From Aspergillus flavus (lineage: Eukaryota > Ascomycota > Eurotiomycetes > Eurotiales > Aspergillaceae), in the NCBI RefSeq assembly GCF_009017415.1, contig NC_092409.1, positions 2,480,001 to 2,544,000 on the forward strand: a stretch of DNA of 64,000 bases, written 5' to 3'. Positions 24,635 through 35,864 of the stretch are shown here, piece by piece. Made by a program: the position numbers and the translations under genes. Numbering within the stretch: position 1 is the stretch's first letter; every line of letters begins with the position of its first letter. Under the pieces are notes generated by a model. The model saw nothing but the letters and a program-made list of their open reading frames with translations, was not told where the DNA came from and did no database searches.

Positions 24635-25807
24635 TCAAGTGTGGGTATCTGTGACCGTCATTTGCCGAACATTCAGATTGACTCTCTTGCCTGACATCCA
24701 ACCCTTCCACCTGCCGTACTTCGAAGTATCCGCATCATCAACAGGGCACAATGGCCAATCAGCAAGCCATTCTGGACATGTTCCTGGAACGATCTTGGGC
24801 ACAGCATGCCATGCAAAGCGTGACGTGCCGTCCATATACACAGCATCCCCGGAGCGAAGTCGAACAATTTCACAGCCTTTTCCATCGTCATGACTGATGA
24901 GGAACAGACCATCACAACCAAAACTGATACTGATTAAGCCGACATCACATTCTTCACTGACATCCCGATGAGGACTCAGCGTATCTCCCGGCGAGTAAAC
25001 ATTCAAAATGGCTGCTTGGGCTTCTGTCTGTGGGAATGCCGCATGTAGAACACTTGCAACATCTTCCGGAAATGCTGGCGGGCATTCCGTCGGATACTCT
25101 TTGGTAGTCCAATTATACTGACCGCCCAGAGTTGCCCATCGGAGTTTCTTATTTAACATTTGTTGAACAGTCAATGGCTTATGTACGGCTGGATCCTTGG
25201 GGTAAACCACACGAGCCGGGTCATCTTCGAAGAATGACAGGACGCCATTGCCTTCTGGGCTATTACCCGCTGACGACGTTGATGTGCCACCTTCAATGGG
25301 GGCAATTTCCGTTTCACCAGGATAGGTAATGTTGTAGTGTAGATGAAGATTTGTTTGATGCTCCTTGTTAGACAAGTCTCTATGTAATAAGCGAGACAAC
25401 AGCTCTACTTGTACCGCCGGGGGGACCAATGACGGGATCATTTGCAAACCTACCATTTGTTAGGAGCCGATTGTGCTATGACTTGACAAAGGCAGTAGGG
25501 CATGATGCTGACCAGAGATAGACTGATGCGTATATACTGGGATATCCTTATGGGAAGTATCTTCATCATTTTGGCTTTCTCCATATGCACGGACAAGTTG
25601 GTGGAACACCGGCTGCACTTGCTCACCCGGCATCCATTGTGCGAGAGATATGTCACTCGGAAGCTTATCAGGATTTAGAGCTTGAAGATCGATAATCTTA
25701 TGATCCGAATCTATATCCGATAGCGTGGCTTTTTGGATCTCTTTATAGCGGTGACGGACAGCCTCTGGTGGGCGTTCATGAGCATTGAGTTCTTTAATGT
25801 GAGCCAT
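24635..25807 (-). CDS. AlkB-type 2-oxoglutarate/Fe(II) dioxygenase
   Basis: Two exons, 25807-25513 and 25449-24635 (369 aa). This family oxidatively removes methyl groups from DNA or RNA bases. The core is complete: substrate-lid motif GGQYNWTTKEYP, LNVYSPGDTLSPHRD with Fe ligands His259 and Asp261, the third His in SRFAWHAVPK, and the 2-oxoglutarate-binding Arg pair in RVNLNVRQM. The first 100 residues (MAHIKELNAHERPPEAVRHRYKEIQ...) are an extension common to fungal members of this type. It shares a 686-bp promoter region with the Cdk1 gene. Whether it acts on tRNA, mRNA or DNA cannot be told from sequence. Confidence 0.88.
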
Positions 25808-26493
25808 AGCGGGAGATATGTGCAGTTTAATACTCGGTGAATCAGTTCACTGCATTTAACATTAGTCCCAGTATAGTAGTGCGAACTATCTCAAAACCAC
25901 ATAAATCCTCGACTTGCGACCGATAATTACACATGTGAAATTTCGGTGTCTATTGGAAGATATGAGAATCCCTTGTTTGTCTGGAAATGTATTTTATGTA
26001 TGCATATATACATCCAGAATAAAAACTCAAAAAAAAAAAAAAAAAAAAAAAACGTGTGAAGGTACTCACCGCCTTGAGACGCGGGTTTGTTTACCGTTGT
26101 TGATATCATTTTGACCGCCTTTGCTCCCCACCACAGAAGGGGCATGAAAAGACTCCAGTGAAGTGACCCATCGATTCGACAACGCAGGTTTTTCGGAATT
26201 GGCTAGTCAAAATCCTTAAAAGCTCGAGATTGGAGCTTAGTCGGCGATCAGTCTGCACTTCCCGTAGCTGTTGACTACTGTCCCTTGGACCGACACGCAG
26301 CTACCTGACGCCAACCAGAAAACCCGTTATTGTTGTGCTTCTCGCTTCTTCCCCGGGCAACACAACGCTGTCGTTTTGCAGTGCATTTCTGCTTACTGCC
26401 CCGCGCTTTGGTGGCCCAGGAGAGACGATTGACTTGAGATCCTTCGCCTAAACCTAGCCTGTAAAACTACTCTTCGGATATCGCGTAGTCACC
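25808..26493. promoter_or_regulatory. Divergent promoter, AlkB / Cdk1
   Basis: This 686-bp region drives two head-to-head housekeeping genes. It contains a 24-base A homopolymer and, on the right, CT-rich leader sequence just before the Cdk1 start codon, whose context ACCATGG is near ideal. Confidence 0.5.
26029..26052. repeat. A(24) homopolymer in the AlkB/Cdk1 promoter
   Basis: An uninterrupted run of 24 A residues, the longest homopolymer I noticed in the window. It is likely nucleosome-excluding and length-variable between strains; it could also be a sequencing-length artefact. Confidence 0.85.
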
Positions 26494-27699
26494 ATGGAGA
26501 ATTACCAGAAGATCGAGAAAATCGGAGAGGGTAAGGTTCCGAAGAATGGCCTTAGGCTCTGCAACCCTTGACCACCCCTTTTTGAAGAATTGAGGCTCTT
26601 CAGTGGCTAACTCGTATCCCTCTCACTAGGAACCTACGGTGTTGTTTACAAGGCCCGTGAGCTCACACATCCTAACCGCATTGTCGCCTTGAAAAAGATT
26701 CGGTTGGAGGCAGAAGATGAAGGTGTTCCAAGCACGGCCATCCGTGAGATTTCCTTATTGAAGGAAATGAGCGACCCCAACATTGTACGACTCCTCAATA
26801 TTGTTCATGCAGATGGCCACAAACTGTACCTCGTTTTTGAGTTCCTGGACCTGGACCTCAAGAAATACATGGAGGCTCTCCCTGTAAGCGAAGGTGGACG
26901 TGGCAAAGCACTCCCGGATGGCTCTGGACTAAGCAAGAGTATGGGACTTGGGGAAGCCATGGTCAAGAAATTCATGGCTCAGTTGATTGAGGGAATTCGC
27001 TATTGCCACAGCCACCGTATCTTGCATCGAGATCTCAAGCCTCAGAACCTCTTGATCGACCGTGACGGCAACCTGAAACTGGCAGACTTCGGACTAGCAA
27101 GAGCTTTCGGTGTTCCATTGAGAACATACACCCATGAGGTATTTATATTGGAAACTAATTGCTATTGTTTTACATTGGCATTAACCCTTCAATCTTAGGT
27201 TGTGACATTGTGGTATCGCTCTCCCGAAATTCTCCTGGGTGGACGCCAGTACTCTACTGGTGTTGACATGTGGTCTTGTGGAGCTATCTTTGCAGAGATG
27301 TGCACTCGAAAGCCCCTTTTCCCTGGAGATTCCGAAATTGATGAAATCTTCAAGATTTTCCGGTATGTTGACCCACTTGTTGAAGACAAAGAAAAAGAGA
27401 GAGGGAAAAAAGACGTCATGGTCTCTGACTGCTCTTTTCTACACAGACTTCTTGGTACACCGGACGAAGTTGCCTGGCCCGGCGTCACCTCCTTCCCCGA
27501 CTATAAGCCGACCTTCCCCAAGTGGAAGCGAGAAGAAACCCGCGCACTCGTTCCTGGCTTAGAAGAAAACGGTCTTGATCTTCTAGATGCCCTTCTCGAA
27601 TACGATCCAGCACGGCGTATCTCTGCTAAGCAGGCCTGCATGCATCCATACTTCCAGTACGGTAGCTCTCACTATTCCGGTCGCACCCGCAGGCACTAA
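26494..27699 (+). CDS. nimX: Cyclin-dependent kinase 1 (Cdc2/NimX)
   Basis: Four exons: 26494-26530, 26630-27138, 27199-27362, 27447-27699 (320 aa). It carries every Cdk1 hallmark: [10 protein letters not shown] with inhibitory Thr14/Tyr15, ALKKI Lys, the exact PSTAIRE cyclin-binding helix ([15 protein letters not shown]), [19 protein letters not shown] and the activation-loop [19 protein letters not shown] with the activating Thr. A Gly/Ser-rich insert between the hinge and the MVKKFMAQL helix ([17 protein letters not shown]) is usual in filamentous fungi. It phosphorylates substrates at G1/S and G2/M with B-type cyclins in the nucleus. The symbol is the Aspergillus nidulans name for this kinase. 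Confidence 0.96.
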
Positions 27700-29206
27700 G
27701 ATACGCCTTCATCATGTGTAATGTGTTCGTGGACGGCTGTGGCAGACTCAGAGGCGCTATCCGTATAGCGTAACTGCTGCCTTCTCTCCGAATAGCTTCG
27801 ACGCTCTTATGTTTTTCTTTTTTCTTTTTTTTAATTGACATCTTCCTTTTCCGACTGGTTTGCGGTTTATTATTAAATGTCTTCTATTCCTTTGTTCAGG
27901 GCGTTAATCATGGTGCGATGACCGGCAGGAAAGAGATTAGGTTACTGGATATTGCAAGGAGTGTTGTCTTGATGTATGCATACATACCCATTTATAAATC
28001 TTTTATATATTCGTGTAAGTTTCAAGGGGTACAGCAAGAAGGGTCGTAACGGAACTACTCCGTACCACGTGGTGGACCACGGGTTTGGGATGCTTTCTGG
28101 TGTGTCCAGCGCGACCCAGGCAATTGGCCAGTAAAAAATAATCCTCGCTCAGCCTCAACGATTCCTTCGCCTTGGCCTAATTTTCTTCTGAAGGCCCGTG
28201 TGGATTTCTCTGGGTGGGGAATTCAAGAATTAACTCAAGTGTCACATTCGACATCCCAATGATCCCATCGCTTATCAATATACTAACTAGTCTAGTGACG
28301 AATTATGGCCCAATAACATCAATTATTACTGTGCTTTTAGCTCTACTAGATTAACTCCAACGTTTGCTGGTGGATGTTTGCAGAATTGCACAGCCTCCAG
28401 ATAAATTCTGGCCTGGGCCTGTCGACCAGCCTGACAAGACTCGCCAACATTTCGATCGTCGGCTGTGTTCTTACCTTTGGAAATAACGGAGTCCTTTCCC
28501 TGCATATGCACCTGGTATTATTTGCCAGTCATATTACTAGGGCTTTAAGATACGCTTACTCCAGTAATAAGGCATTAGTGGACATGTTACATTCGAAGAT
28601 GGAGTTTCGGTAGAGTCCGTTCAGCTGCCATGCTTTGACAAGTACGGCGATACCTCCTATTTTGAGCATGCGAAATGGGGGCCAAATGCAATGCTCGGGA
28701 TCTCTGTTAGCAAGGGTTGTCAGCCCGTTGACTCAAACGGTCTAGAGAGTGTTCGGCATAAGCGCAGCTTGCATATCATTCGCTTATGGTCCGAATCGCT
28801 GAACTAAAGAAGACGAGCTAAACCCTGCCATTGCGTACAAGGCGTTCCAGCTAAATTTTAGACTGCATATCTACCGACATCCCTATTGGCTTACTCGTCA
28901 TTCTGGATTAAAAGGTGTGTGACGAGAGAGGTCCAGTCCACCAACTTTATCAGTCTGATTCGCTCAGCCTCAGGTATCGACACGAGGTGGCCGCCGGAAG
29001 CCTTTGTTTCAAGGCTATCCTTAGATTGCGCCTTGTTTTCTTCCTTTCCTTCTTTTCTTAAATTCCGAGCTGAAAAAGGTCTCGCTTCGACGTATAAAAG
29101 CCCCTTAGATGTATCGGTGACCTTCGATGCTGCGACCAAATCTCAAAACCCATCACTACCCCGCTTGACGCCATTAGCCAGCAGGGCCCAGAAGAGCCTC
29201 GCAAAA
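27700..29206. other. 1.5-kb intergenic, Cdk1 3' flank and calpain promoter
   Basis: After the Cdk1 stop there is a T-rich stretch (27809-27832) typical of a fungal 3' UTR. A 10-bp palindrome ACCACGTGGT (28064-28073) contains an E-box CACGTG and overlaps one copy of the TACTCCGTA motif (28056-28064). The frame just ahead of the calpain ATG is open for about 107 codons without an ATG; I treat it as leader. No other gene seen. Confidence 0.4.
28064..28073. promoter_or_regulatory. Palindromic E-box ACCACGTGGT
   Basis: A perfect 10-bp palindrome centred on CACGTG, a core bound by bHLH and some bZIP factors in fungi. It lies between Cdk1 and the calpain gene, over 1.1 kb ahead of the calpain start, so its target is unclear. 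Confidence 0.35.
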
Positions 29207-32001
29207 ATGGACCACGACGACGACCTCACCGACATGGTTTTCACTCCACCACTCTCAACGCGCTCAGGGGGTCGAAAGCGAAGGGCAAGTCAAACGCCGC
29301 AGGAAACCCTGCGACAATTTTGGAACCAGTTCAACTCCAAATTCCCAGGGAGGGTCTATACCGTACTCCCCGACAATCCCTATGCACGTACCAAAGCAGA
29401 AAGAGCACCGAAAGGTGTTATTCAGGGACAAGATGCGGGCAAGTCCTATGAGGAAGCTCGAAAGGAATGTCGACGGGCCGTCGATCGCATTGTGAAAGAA
29501 TGCGAGCGACTGAACCAGAAATATACAGACCCGCATTTCGACATCGAAGTTGATCTCAAGTCAGGAAAGAGGAACTGCCTGGACACGCTCGAGGAGGAAA
29601 ATATGGAGATGCGCCCAAGGGGTGTGAAGAGAGTGACAGTAAGTTATGCCGTTGCGGTCGAAAAATAGCTGTGATCTGACGAGTGGTTTTAGGAAATCTT
29701 TGAGAAGCCACGGTTCTTCGTTAATGGACCAACTGCTTCCGACGTACGCCAGGGTCGCGACGGTGACTGTTGGTTCATGGCTGCCCTCTGCACAATGGGC
29801 AATAAACAGGGTTTAATTGAGCAGATTTGCGTAGCCCGGGATGAGAAGATCGGTGTCTATGGATTCGTCTTCTATCGCGGTATGTCATATCCTGTGTCAA
29901 TCTTTTGCTAATGCAAAAGACACTTACCCTTTCCAGATGGCGAATGGCAACAATGTATCGTGGACGACAAATTATACTTGCGAGCAGCCGACTACGATGA
30001 ATCAGTCGACGAGCGGCCGATCTGGGACGACATCAATCGGGCTGATACAGAAGAAGAGTACCGCAAGGTCTGGCAGACAGGATCGCGAGCTCTGTACTTT
30101 GCTCGGTGTGTAGATGAGAACGAAACCTGGCTGCCATTACTTGAAAAGGCTTATGCAAAAGCCCATGGCGATTTTTCAGCCATCGAAGGTGGTTTTGTGG
30201 GGTCAGTGTTGCCGCTACCCATCCAAGGAGTCTATTGGCAACTAACATTGCATAGGGAGGCTATTGAAGACTTAACTGGCGGTGTTACTTCCGAGATCCT
30301 GTCGAGCAGCATCCTAGACAAAGATAGGTTCTGGAAGGAAGAGCTTATGAAAGTGAACAAAGAGTTCCTTTTTGGTTGTGGTACTGGCTTGTACTCTAAC
30401 TGGCTGGACCCGAAGTATCGGGGGCCTCCAAGAGACAGGAAGGGTATATCCGAGAACCATTCATACTCTATTATGGATGCAAAGGAGATCGATGGAGAGC
30501 GCTTGCTTCGTCTAAGGTATGTCGATCCAAGAATGCGACACTGCATCACTAGCTGATCAATTCAGGAACCCTTGGGGTAAGAAAGAATGGACTGGCGCAT
30601 GGAGTGACGGATCAGAGCAATGGACACCCGAGTGGATGGAAAAACTAGGACATAAATTCGGCAACGATGGTGTATGGCTCCTCGGATCTGGGATCCGGTA
30701 TACTTCAGTATGATTGCTAACAACACATGTCACAGTTCTTCTGGATCTCCTATGATGACCTTCTCAAGAAATATCAGCACTTCGACCGTACCCGTCTGTT
30801 TGGACCGGAATGGTCGATCGCACAGCAATGGACTACCGTGAATGTGCCATGGTCTGCCGACTACCACAGCACTAAATTCATGGTGAACGTGACCAAAGCA
30901 GGCCCAGTGGTCCTTGTCCTCTCCCAGGTAAGCTCCTGCTCCCAGGCTGCATTTCCACGCATGACTTGGGAGAAACCCCGCTAACCTGAAAAGTTGGACT
31001 CGCGCTACTTCAGGGGATTAGCTGGTGAATACGGCTTCGTCCTCAAGTTCCGGGTGCAGAAGGAAGGCGAAGATGACTACATGGTGCGCAGCCAAAGCAG
31101 CCACTTGATCTGTCGATCCGTAAACGCAGAAGTGGATCTCGAGCCTGGCCGCTACCATGTACTGATGAAAGTCACGGCGTACAGAAATGGCGAGATGGAA
31201 TCGACCGAGGAAGCGGTAAGCCGCTTAGCACCGATCAAACGAGAAAAGCTCGTTCAGATCGGTCTCTCGTACGATCTAGCCCACGCCAAAGGCATGGTAG
31301 TCGAGACGGAGGATGAGAGGCGAGTACGCGAGGAACTAGAACATCATCGCAAGGCAGCAGAAAGACAGAAACAGATCGAGGCCACCAGGAAGAAGTTGCA
31401 AAAAGAATGGATTCGGCAGCAGAAGATGACCGCCCGGAAACAAAGGATGGCTGAGAGGATTTCTGCAAAAGGCCAAAGCAACGCTGTTAGAAACAAAGCT
31501 ATCGAGCAGATTCTCACGGACGGCCCAGTCCAGTCTCCAGTCGAACTGGGTAACGGTTCAGGTGCTGGCTTTGGTGCGAAGCATACAAGAAACGGCAGCG
31601 TACCAATCATCCAGTGCAACGGTGTTCATGTTTCTGAGGCTGAGATCATCGGGAAAAGCCAGTCGGCACAGTCGACTTTAGACTCCACGTACTCCAGTGT
31701 CTCATCGTATCATGAAGATCTGGACATGTTGGAGGGATTTGAGTTTGACCCTGACCTTGATATGCCCCCTGAAGAGCCAGCAGAGCCAAAGCCTGCACAT
31801 TTGACGTCCAATGGCTGTCTTGAGGAGACCAACAGTGACCCTTGGAATGCTGTGTGTGTCGTAGGCTTGCGGGTCTACTCCAAAGATCCGCAGTTGTCAC
31901 TCGAGGTAGTCCGTTCCGTGTCTAAGAGAGATACGGGTGCCGCGCTCGATATGGACGATCCCCTGAAGAGTGCTTCCTTTAGTCGACTGGAAGCCAACTA
32001 A
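29207..32001 (+). CDS. Calpain-like cysteine protease
   Basis: Seven exons: 29207-29638, 29693-29879, 29937-30201, 30256-30516, 30566-30671, 30736-30927, 30994-32001 (816 aa). The papain-like calpain core has the Cys in RQGRDGDCWFMAAL (about 170), the His in ENHSYSIMDAKE (about 363) and the Asn in RNPWGKKEW (about 383), so the triad is intact. A beta-sandwich C2-like/domain III segment follows (NVPWSADYHSTKFMVNVTKAGPVVLVLSQ). Next comes a strongly charged predicted coiled coil (VREELEHHRKAAERQKQIEATRKKLQ...), then an acidic, disordered tail. No EF-hand region and no N-terminal MIT domain are seen, so it is not an obvious PalB/Rim13. Cellular role unknown; start chosen for its AAAATGG context. 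Confidence 0.87.
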
Positions 32002-32346
32002 TTCTATAATCTTGAACACGTCTCGGTTAATCAAAATTAGGGGCTTTTCTCTGGCGTCTTAGCGACTGATAGCAATAGTGTTTTACAAGTACAAGCATCA
32101 TGGGGATAGAATATAATTATTGGTTCGTTCATCATTGTCATCTCATTGCCATATTTTGTCATTACTATTCTAATAGCATCAGCATGTCATGAAACCAGGC
32201 GTTCAACTCCGTAGACCCAAGCACAACTTCTTAAAACCCGTTAAAACAAATGTAGCACAAAAGAGGCCCAGCGAAAGGCTCGAATAGCAAAACGAAAAGG
32301 AAAAAAAAAAAAAAGAAAAGAAAAGAAAAAATTCCTCTGCACACCA
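32002..32346. other. Convergent intergenic with poly-purine run
   Basis: This 345-bp gap lies between convergent 3' ends. At 32301-32331 there is a run of A with interspersed G (AAAAGAAAAG units), read as a T-rich tract after the minus-strand stop codon, where polyadenylation signals would be expected. Confidence 0.5.
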
Positions 32347-33648
32347 TTATTCTAATGTGGCCTTCGCCAAAATTTCTGGATTCTTCTTGAATTCGGGGCT
32401 TTTAACCAATCCCTGCATAGGGGCCAAGTCACGTTCCTTGAGGGCACCAGGCTCGCCGGGCTCAGGTTTGGAGCCATCATATACTCCAGTCAGGAACTTC
32501 ATGAAGGCAATCAAATACGGGATGGTTCTCTCATCAGGTACATCCCTCAGCACCTCTGACAGGATACCGGGAGCGTAGTAGGGAAGAATGGCAGTACCAT
32601 CGTCGATGCCATTTACACTCATTCCTTCCACCAGGGCCGTCTTTGTAGAAGATGGCAAATCCGAAAAAGCTCTCTGAAACTGCTCTGCTTTTGACTTAGT
32701 CTCCACTCGCCCCATGCAAAGAAGTCGAAGAAGCGCACGCTCTTCCGAGTCTTTAGTAGATAGTAAAGCGAACCCATTGTCCTTCAGAATATCAGCACGG
32801 TAAGCCAGATACTTGTTGTAGCATTCTGGCCAGCCTGGGTTTTCCTTTCTGCGATATTCATCCAAGAGCTCGATGGCCTTCATATAGTGATCGAATATCG
32901 GTTGTGTCATCACAATGCACCCGCGCGGGTCACTATGCGCAGCAGCCCCTCCCACGTCCAGCAACGTTACCATGGCCTTGATATTGAATGCATCATGCAG
33001 GTTCCGGCTATCATTCAAAGCAAGCATGCTATGCGGGACGGTTTCCCCCTGGACTATCTGTGAAATATCAAGTTTCGAGCCGATGGTCAGGCTCTGGATG
33101 ATATTCTGTTTCTTGGCTTGATCCGTGATGGCTTCCAAGGCAGGCACTAATCCCTTCTCCACGGCCTTGAGCAACACTTCTCCATGGTTTTCCTCAGGGA
33201 TTTCCACATTCTCAGCAAGAGCTTTGTCCTTCCCGATATCGTCAATCATCAATGCAACAATAAGTGCATAAACATCCTCTGGGGTAGGCAATCGATCGCG
33301 AAAGAACTCCTGCATTTTCACGAAAGATTTCTCCGACAGCTTCCCGGTATCTTGACCACTTGTAAAAGTTTTATAATCGCCAGTCAGGACCCATTTAATG
33401 GCCAACATGCTGGTTAGTGTTCGATTGACTTCGTGGTAATCATCCCCGAAGACTTTCTGTGATGGTGTCCCGTTCCATTTCTTCGTCGCACCGGACTCCA
33501 CGGTGGGACTTGCATTTTTTAGATGATTGAGTTCAGTCTTGAATGCGTTCTTGAAGAGTTCAACAATCTCATCGTCTGATTTGGCGGTGAATTTATTTTT
33601 TTTAACAATATCAACAAGAGACTCCTGTGGGTCGGCCATGTCGGACAA
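32347..33648 (-). CDS. Conserved fungal protein of unknown function
   Basis: Intronless, 433 aa. I do not recognise a characterised family. The protein is soluble with no signal peptide or membrane segment, and looks mostly alpha-helical throughout. It contains a His-Asp-like stretch DVYALIVALMIDDIGKDKALAENVEIPEENHGEVLLKAVEKG, with ALMIDDIGK reminiscent of helical HD-type folds, and further His/Asp at LLDVGGAAAHSDPRG. These could bind a metal, but the resemblance is weak. It is head-to-head with the small multi-exon gene on the right and convergent with the calpain gene on the left. Confidence 0.8.
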   Translation of the reverse strand: MSDMADPQESLVDIVKKNKFTAKSDDEIVELFKNAFKTELNHLKNASPTVESGATKKWNGTPSQKVFGDDYHEVNRTLTSMLAIKWVLTGDYKTFTSGQDTGKLSEKSFVKMQEFFRDRLPTPEDVYALIVALMIDDIGKDKALAENVEIPEENHGEVLLKAVEKGLVPALEAITDQAKKQNIIQSLTIGSKLDISQIVQGETVPHSMLALNDSRNLHDAFNIKAMVTLLDVGGAAAHSDPRGCIVMTQPIFDHYMKAIELLDEYRRKENPGWPECYNKYLAYRADILKDNGFALLSTKDSEERALLRLLCMGRVETKSKAEQFQRAFSDLPSSTKTALVEGMSVNGIDDGTAILPYYAPGILSEVLRDVPDERTIPYLIAFMKFLTGVYDGSKPEPGEPGALKERDLAPMQGLVKSPEFKKNPEILAKATLE

Positions 33649-34224
33649 TATCTTAAGACAATTTCTCTCCTGTATGAATCAGTGAGAAAACAGGCTCAGC
33701 GCCACGATAAATAGATAAACGGGATGCACAGGGACGCCTTGTCAAAAGAGGCTGAGCTGCAGTGATATAAAGATTGCCCAGCCGGGGGCTAGCGGGTTTT
33801 CACCAGAAATAAATATATTGATTTCGTTAGGGAACAAGGTTCGAGAAGAATTATTCCAAGTGCGATCGGCAAGGGGAACATTCTTTCATCCATGGAACAA
33901 ACAACATCCCAAGTTTCCATTATTTCTATTCTGGAATACAACGGTTGGGATTTCGAAAACCCCCGCTGCCCCTTATGGCTAGTTAAGGGACGCTCCCTTT
34001 TGTTGTCGAAAGTTCCCGCGACCGTTTGTTCAGCCTGTTGTTCTCTGAACTTTCCTTTGTATACGAGGACATGTTAACCATGCACTGCGCATCGCTATCA
34101 AACTCCTTCGTCTGTCACACGACAGACTCGTCTTTCATCCAGTTCACAACAACACAAGGCTCGTCTCATCTCCGTGTCTCAGCCATTCAACTCCTGTAGG
34201 TAATAACGGATACATATCCCTAAG
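33649..34224. promoter_or_regulatory. Divergent promoter region
   Basis: This 576-bp stretch separates the minus-strand unknown gene from the predicted plus-strand small gene. No clear element is seen beyond AT-rich patches; the right end merges into a CA-rich leader. Confidence 0.35.
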
Positions 34225-34292
34225 GTAAGCAGCCCGTAACACCAAACCCAGACATCAATAAGTTATAACCCAAAACTAACCAAAATACTCAG
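34225..34292 (+). other. Probable 5' UTR intron
   Basis: A 68-bp segment with very good fungal intron signals: donor AAG|GTAAGC, branch-like ACTAAC at 34275-34280, acceptor TACTCAG. It is followed by about 225 bases with no ATG, rich in A and C and poor in G, until the first ATG at 34519. This is what the leader of a transcribed gene would look like. Confidence 0.5.
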
Positions 34293-34518
34293 GATAGCAC
34301 AATCATCATCCTCACCACAAAGCCGGAATCCAAATATAGTCACCTATCTACCACCAGGCCCTTTATCAAGGACCCCAAGCAAACACAACACCCCAACCCC
34401 ACAAAAACAGCCGTACTAAACCCAAACACAACAACCGTAACAATCAATTACCATCTAAGCCCAAGAAATTCAATCCCCAACCCCAATCCACGACTTTGAC
34501 TAAATCCAGCAAAACTCC

Positions 34519-35494
34519 ATGCCTGTGCGTCCAGGCACCCTAGGCACCCACATCGGCGGCTCCCCTAGCGCTGACAGAAGCACAGTCGATCACTGCAGTA
34601 GCAGCACTGGGCCGCTCTGTGATTGGACCGGCGTTAAGCGAGTACTACTTACTTGCTGCGCCCGCTCATTCAGCTTCAATGACCGCCGCAGTACTACCGC
34701 GACGGAGGAAAACTTCTCCGCAGGATTTGCTTACCTTGCTTGATGCGTGAAGGCGGTTTTTCGTTATCCCGCGGCGGTATTCTGGGGCGTTTGAGTCACC
34801 GGTTCTTTTTCTGAGATTGCCTGGAGGGATGTTCCAGGTCGGTTCCTGAATATCTTACATGGCGAGAATATCCAGTCTCTCTGCTGAGACGGAGGTAATC
34901 TGCTGCTGACTCTGAGAGAGCTGCGGACATTGACAATGGTCTTAACGAGGATGATGTCCTAAGAGAGGATATGCGAAGAACGGATCCATTACGAATACGA
35001 GCTCAGAGCCCCGTACCCAACCTAAATATGATCATGCTACGGAGCTGAACACTCCCCGCCGTCAAAAGACCCCTTCACGATGGCCACCGGATGGTTCAGA
35101 CTACAGTGGCAGCCGTACGAGGCGACATCCACTTCGCCGCAGTCGGCCCACTAAAGTGACTCTACCGTGGGTACGACTCTTCCCAAAGACTGGCCATCGC
35201 CTCTTCCAGAAGGAAGTGGGTGCGCTGATAATAAGCCAAGGCTGGCTGCTCGTCATCTACGACGCTCGGTCCTGTGCCAGCAGGCTCATGATGTTATACG
35301 TTCGGCATGGTTCTCGGATCACGAGGAAGCTTTTGATGAGGAGCATGTTACGCTGTGTCAGGTGGCTTCTGAGATGTGGCTTGCCTTTGACAGAGGAATG
35401 CTAGGGAATGGGTGGATGGTAAGTGCGGAAAGGGGTCGTGGAATGGGTTGATCTGCGAACTCGATGATAGGCTGAAAGGCCAAGAAGTGAGTGA
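34519..35494 (+). CDS. Predicted small multi-exon gene, function unknown
   Basis: No long single open frame exists here, but splice signals join short protein-like frames: 34519-34597, 34674-34746, 34919-35012, 35069-35170, 35236-35418, 35471-35494 (184 aa). Introns are about 52-172 bp, and the later ones have fitting donors (GTACCC, GTACGA, GTAAGT) and in-frame acceptors. The product has an acidic patch (NGLNEDDVLREDMRR), a basic patch (SRTRRHPLRRSRPTK) and a helical C-terminal part with DVIRSAWFSDHEEAFDEEH and SEMWLAFDRG. I recognise no domain. The first intron is the weakest; translation could start at the in-frame Met at 34679. A decayed pseudogene with frameshifts is the alternative. Confidence 0.45.
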
Positions 35495-35572
35495 GAAAGG
35501 GTCTCAAAGATGGCAATGATACAGTAAAAAGCAAGACAACGGAGAAAGAACAACAGCAAAAAGAAATTAGAA

Positions 35573-35645
35573 TGCTCCCACGCGGATTTGAACCGCGGAC
35601 CTCATGATTACTAGTCATGCGCTCTACCAACTGAGCCATAGGAGC
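35573..35645 (-). tRNA. tRNA-Thr (anticodon AGT)
   Basis: 73 bases that fold as a full cloverleaf on the minus strand: acceptor GCTCCTA/TGGGAGC with one G-T pair, D-arm GGCTCAGTTGGTAGAGC, anticodon stem CATGA/TCATG around loop CTAGTAA (anticodon AGT), T-arm CGCGG-TTCAAAT-CCGCG, discriminator A. There is no intron. AGT is modified to IGT in eukaryotes and reads ACT/ACC codons. A- and B-box promoters are inside the gene. Confidence 0.95.
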
Positions 35646-35864
35646 CGTTCTTGAAAGTTCGTTTTTATTCAGAATATATGATCTACAACCCATGAAATGA
35701 AAACTATCGAGGCATTGTCTCTGCGGAGATTTTGAATCTTAGTCTGGACTTTCAGCCCGAGAAGATGCGCGGAAATACAATACGCCTGTATACGGCCTAC
35801 GGCCTATTTGAGATAAAGTACTAAGTCTGGGGACATGTTAACACATTAATCTATATTATACTGT

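Noticed and set aside
26029..26052. Poly-A tail of a retroposed element
   Set aside because: A 24-base A run could mark retroposition, but no adjacent coding fragment or target-site duplication was visible.
34519..35494. Pseudogene with several frameshifts
   Set aside because: First read as a decayed gene because coding-like sequence changes frame three times. Intron signals of normal size join the frames in phase, so an intact spliced gene is now the preferred, though not certain, reading.
35358..35693. 111-codon minus-strand frame containing MAQLVERMTSNHEVRGSNP
   Set aside because: It reads through tRNA-Thr in the sense strand; this peptide pattern is a common artefact of tRNA genes.
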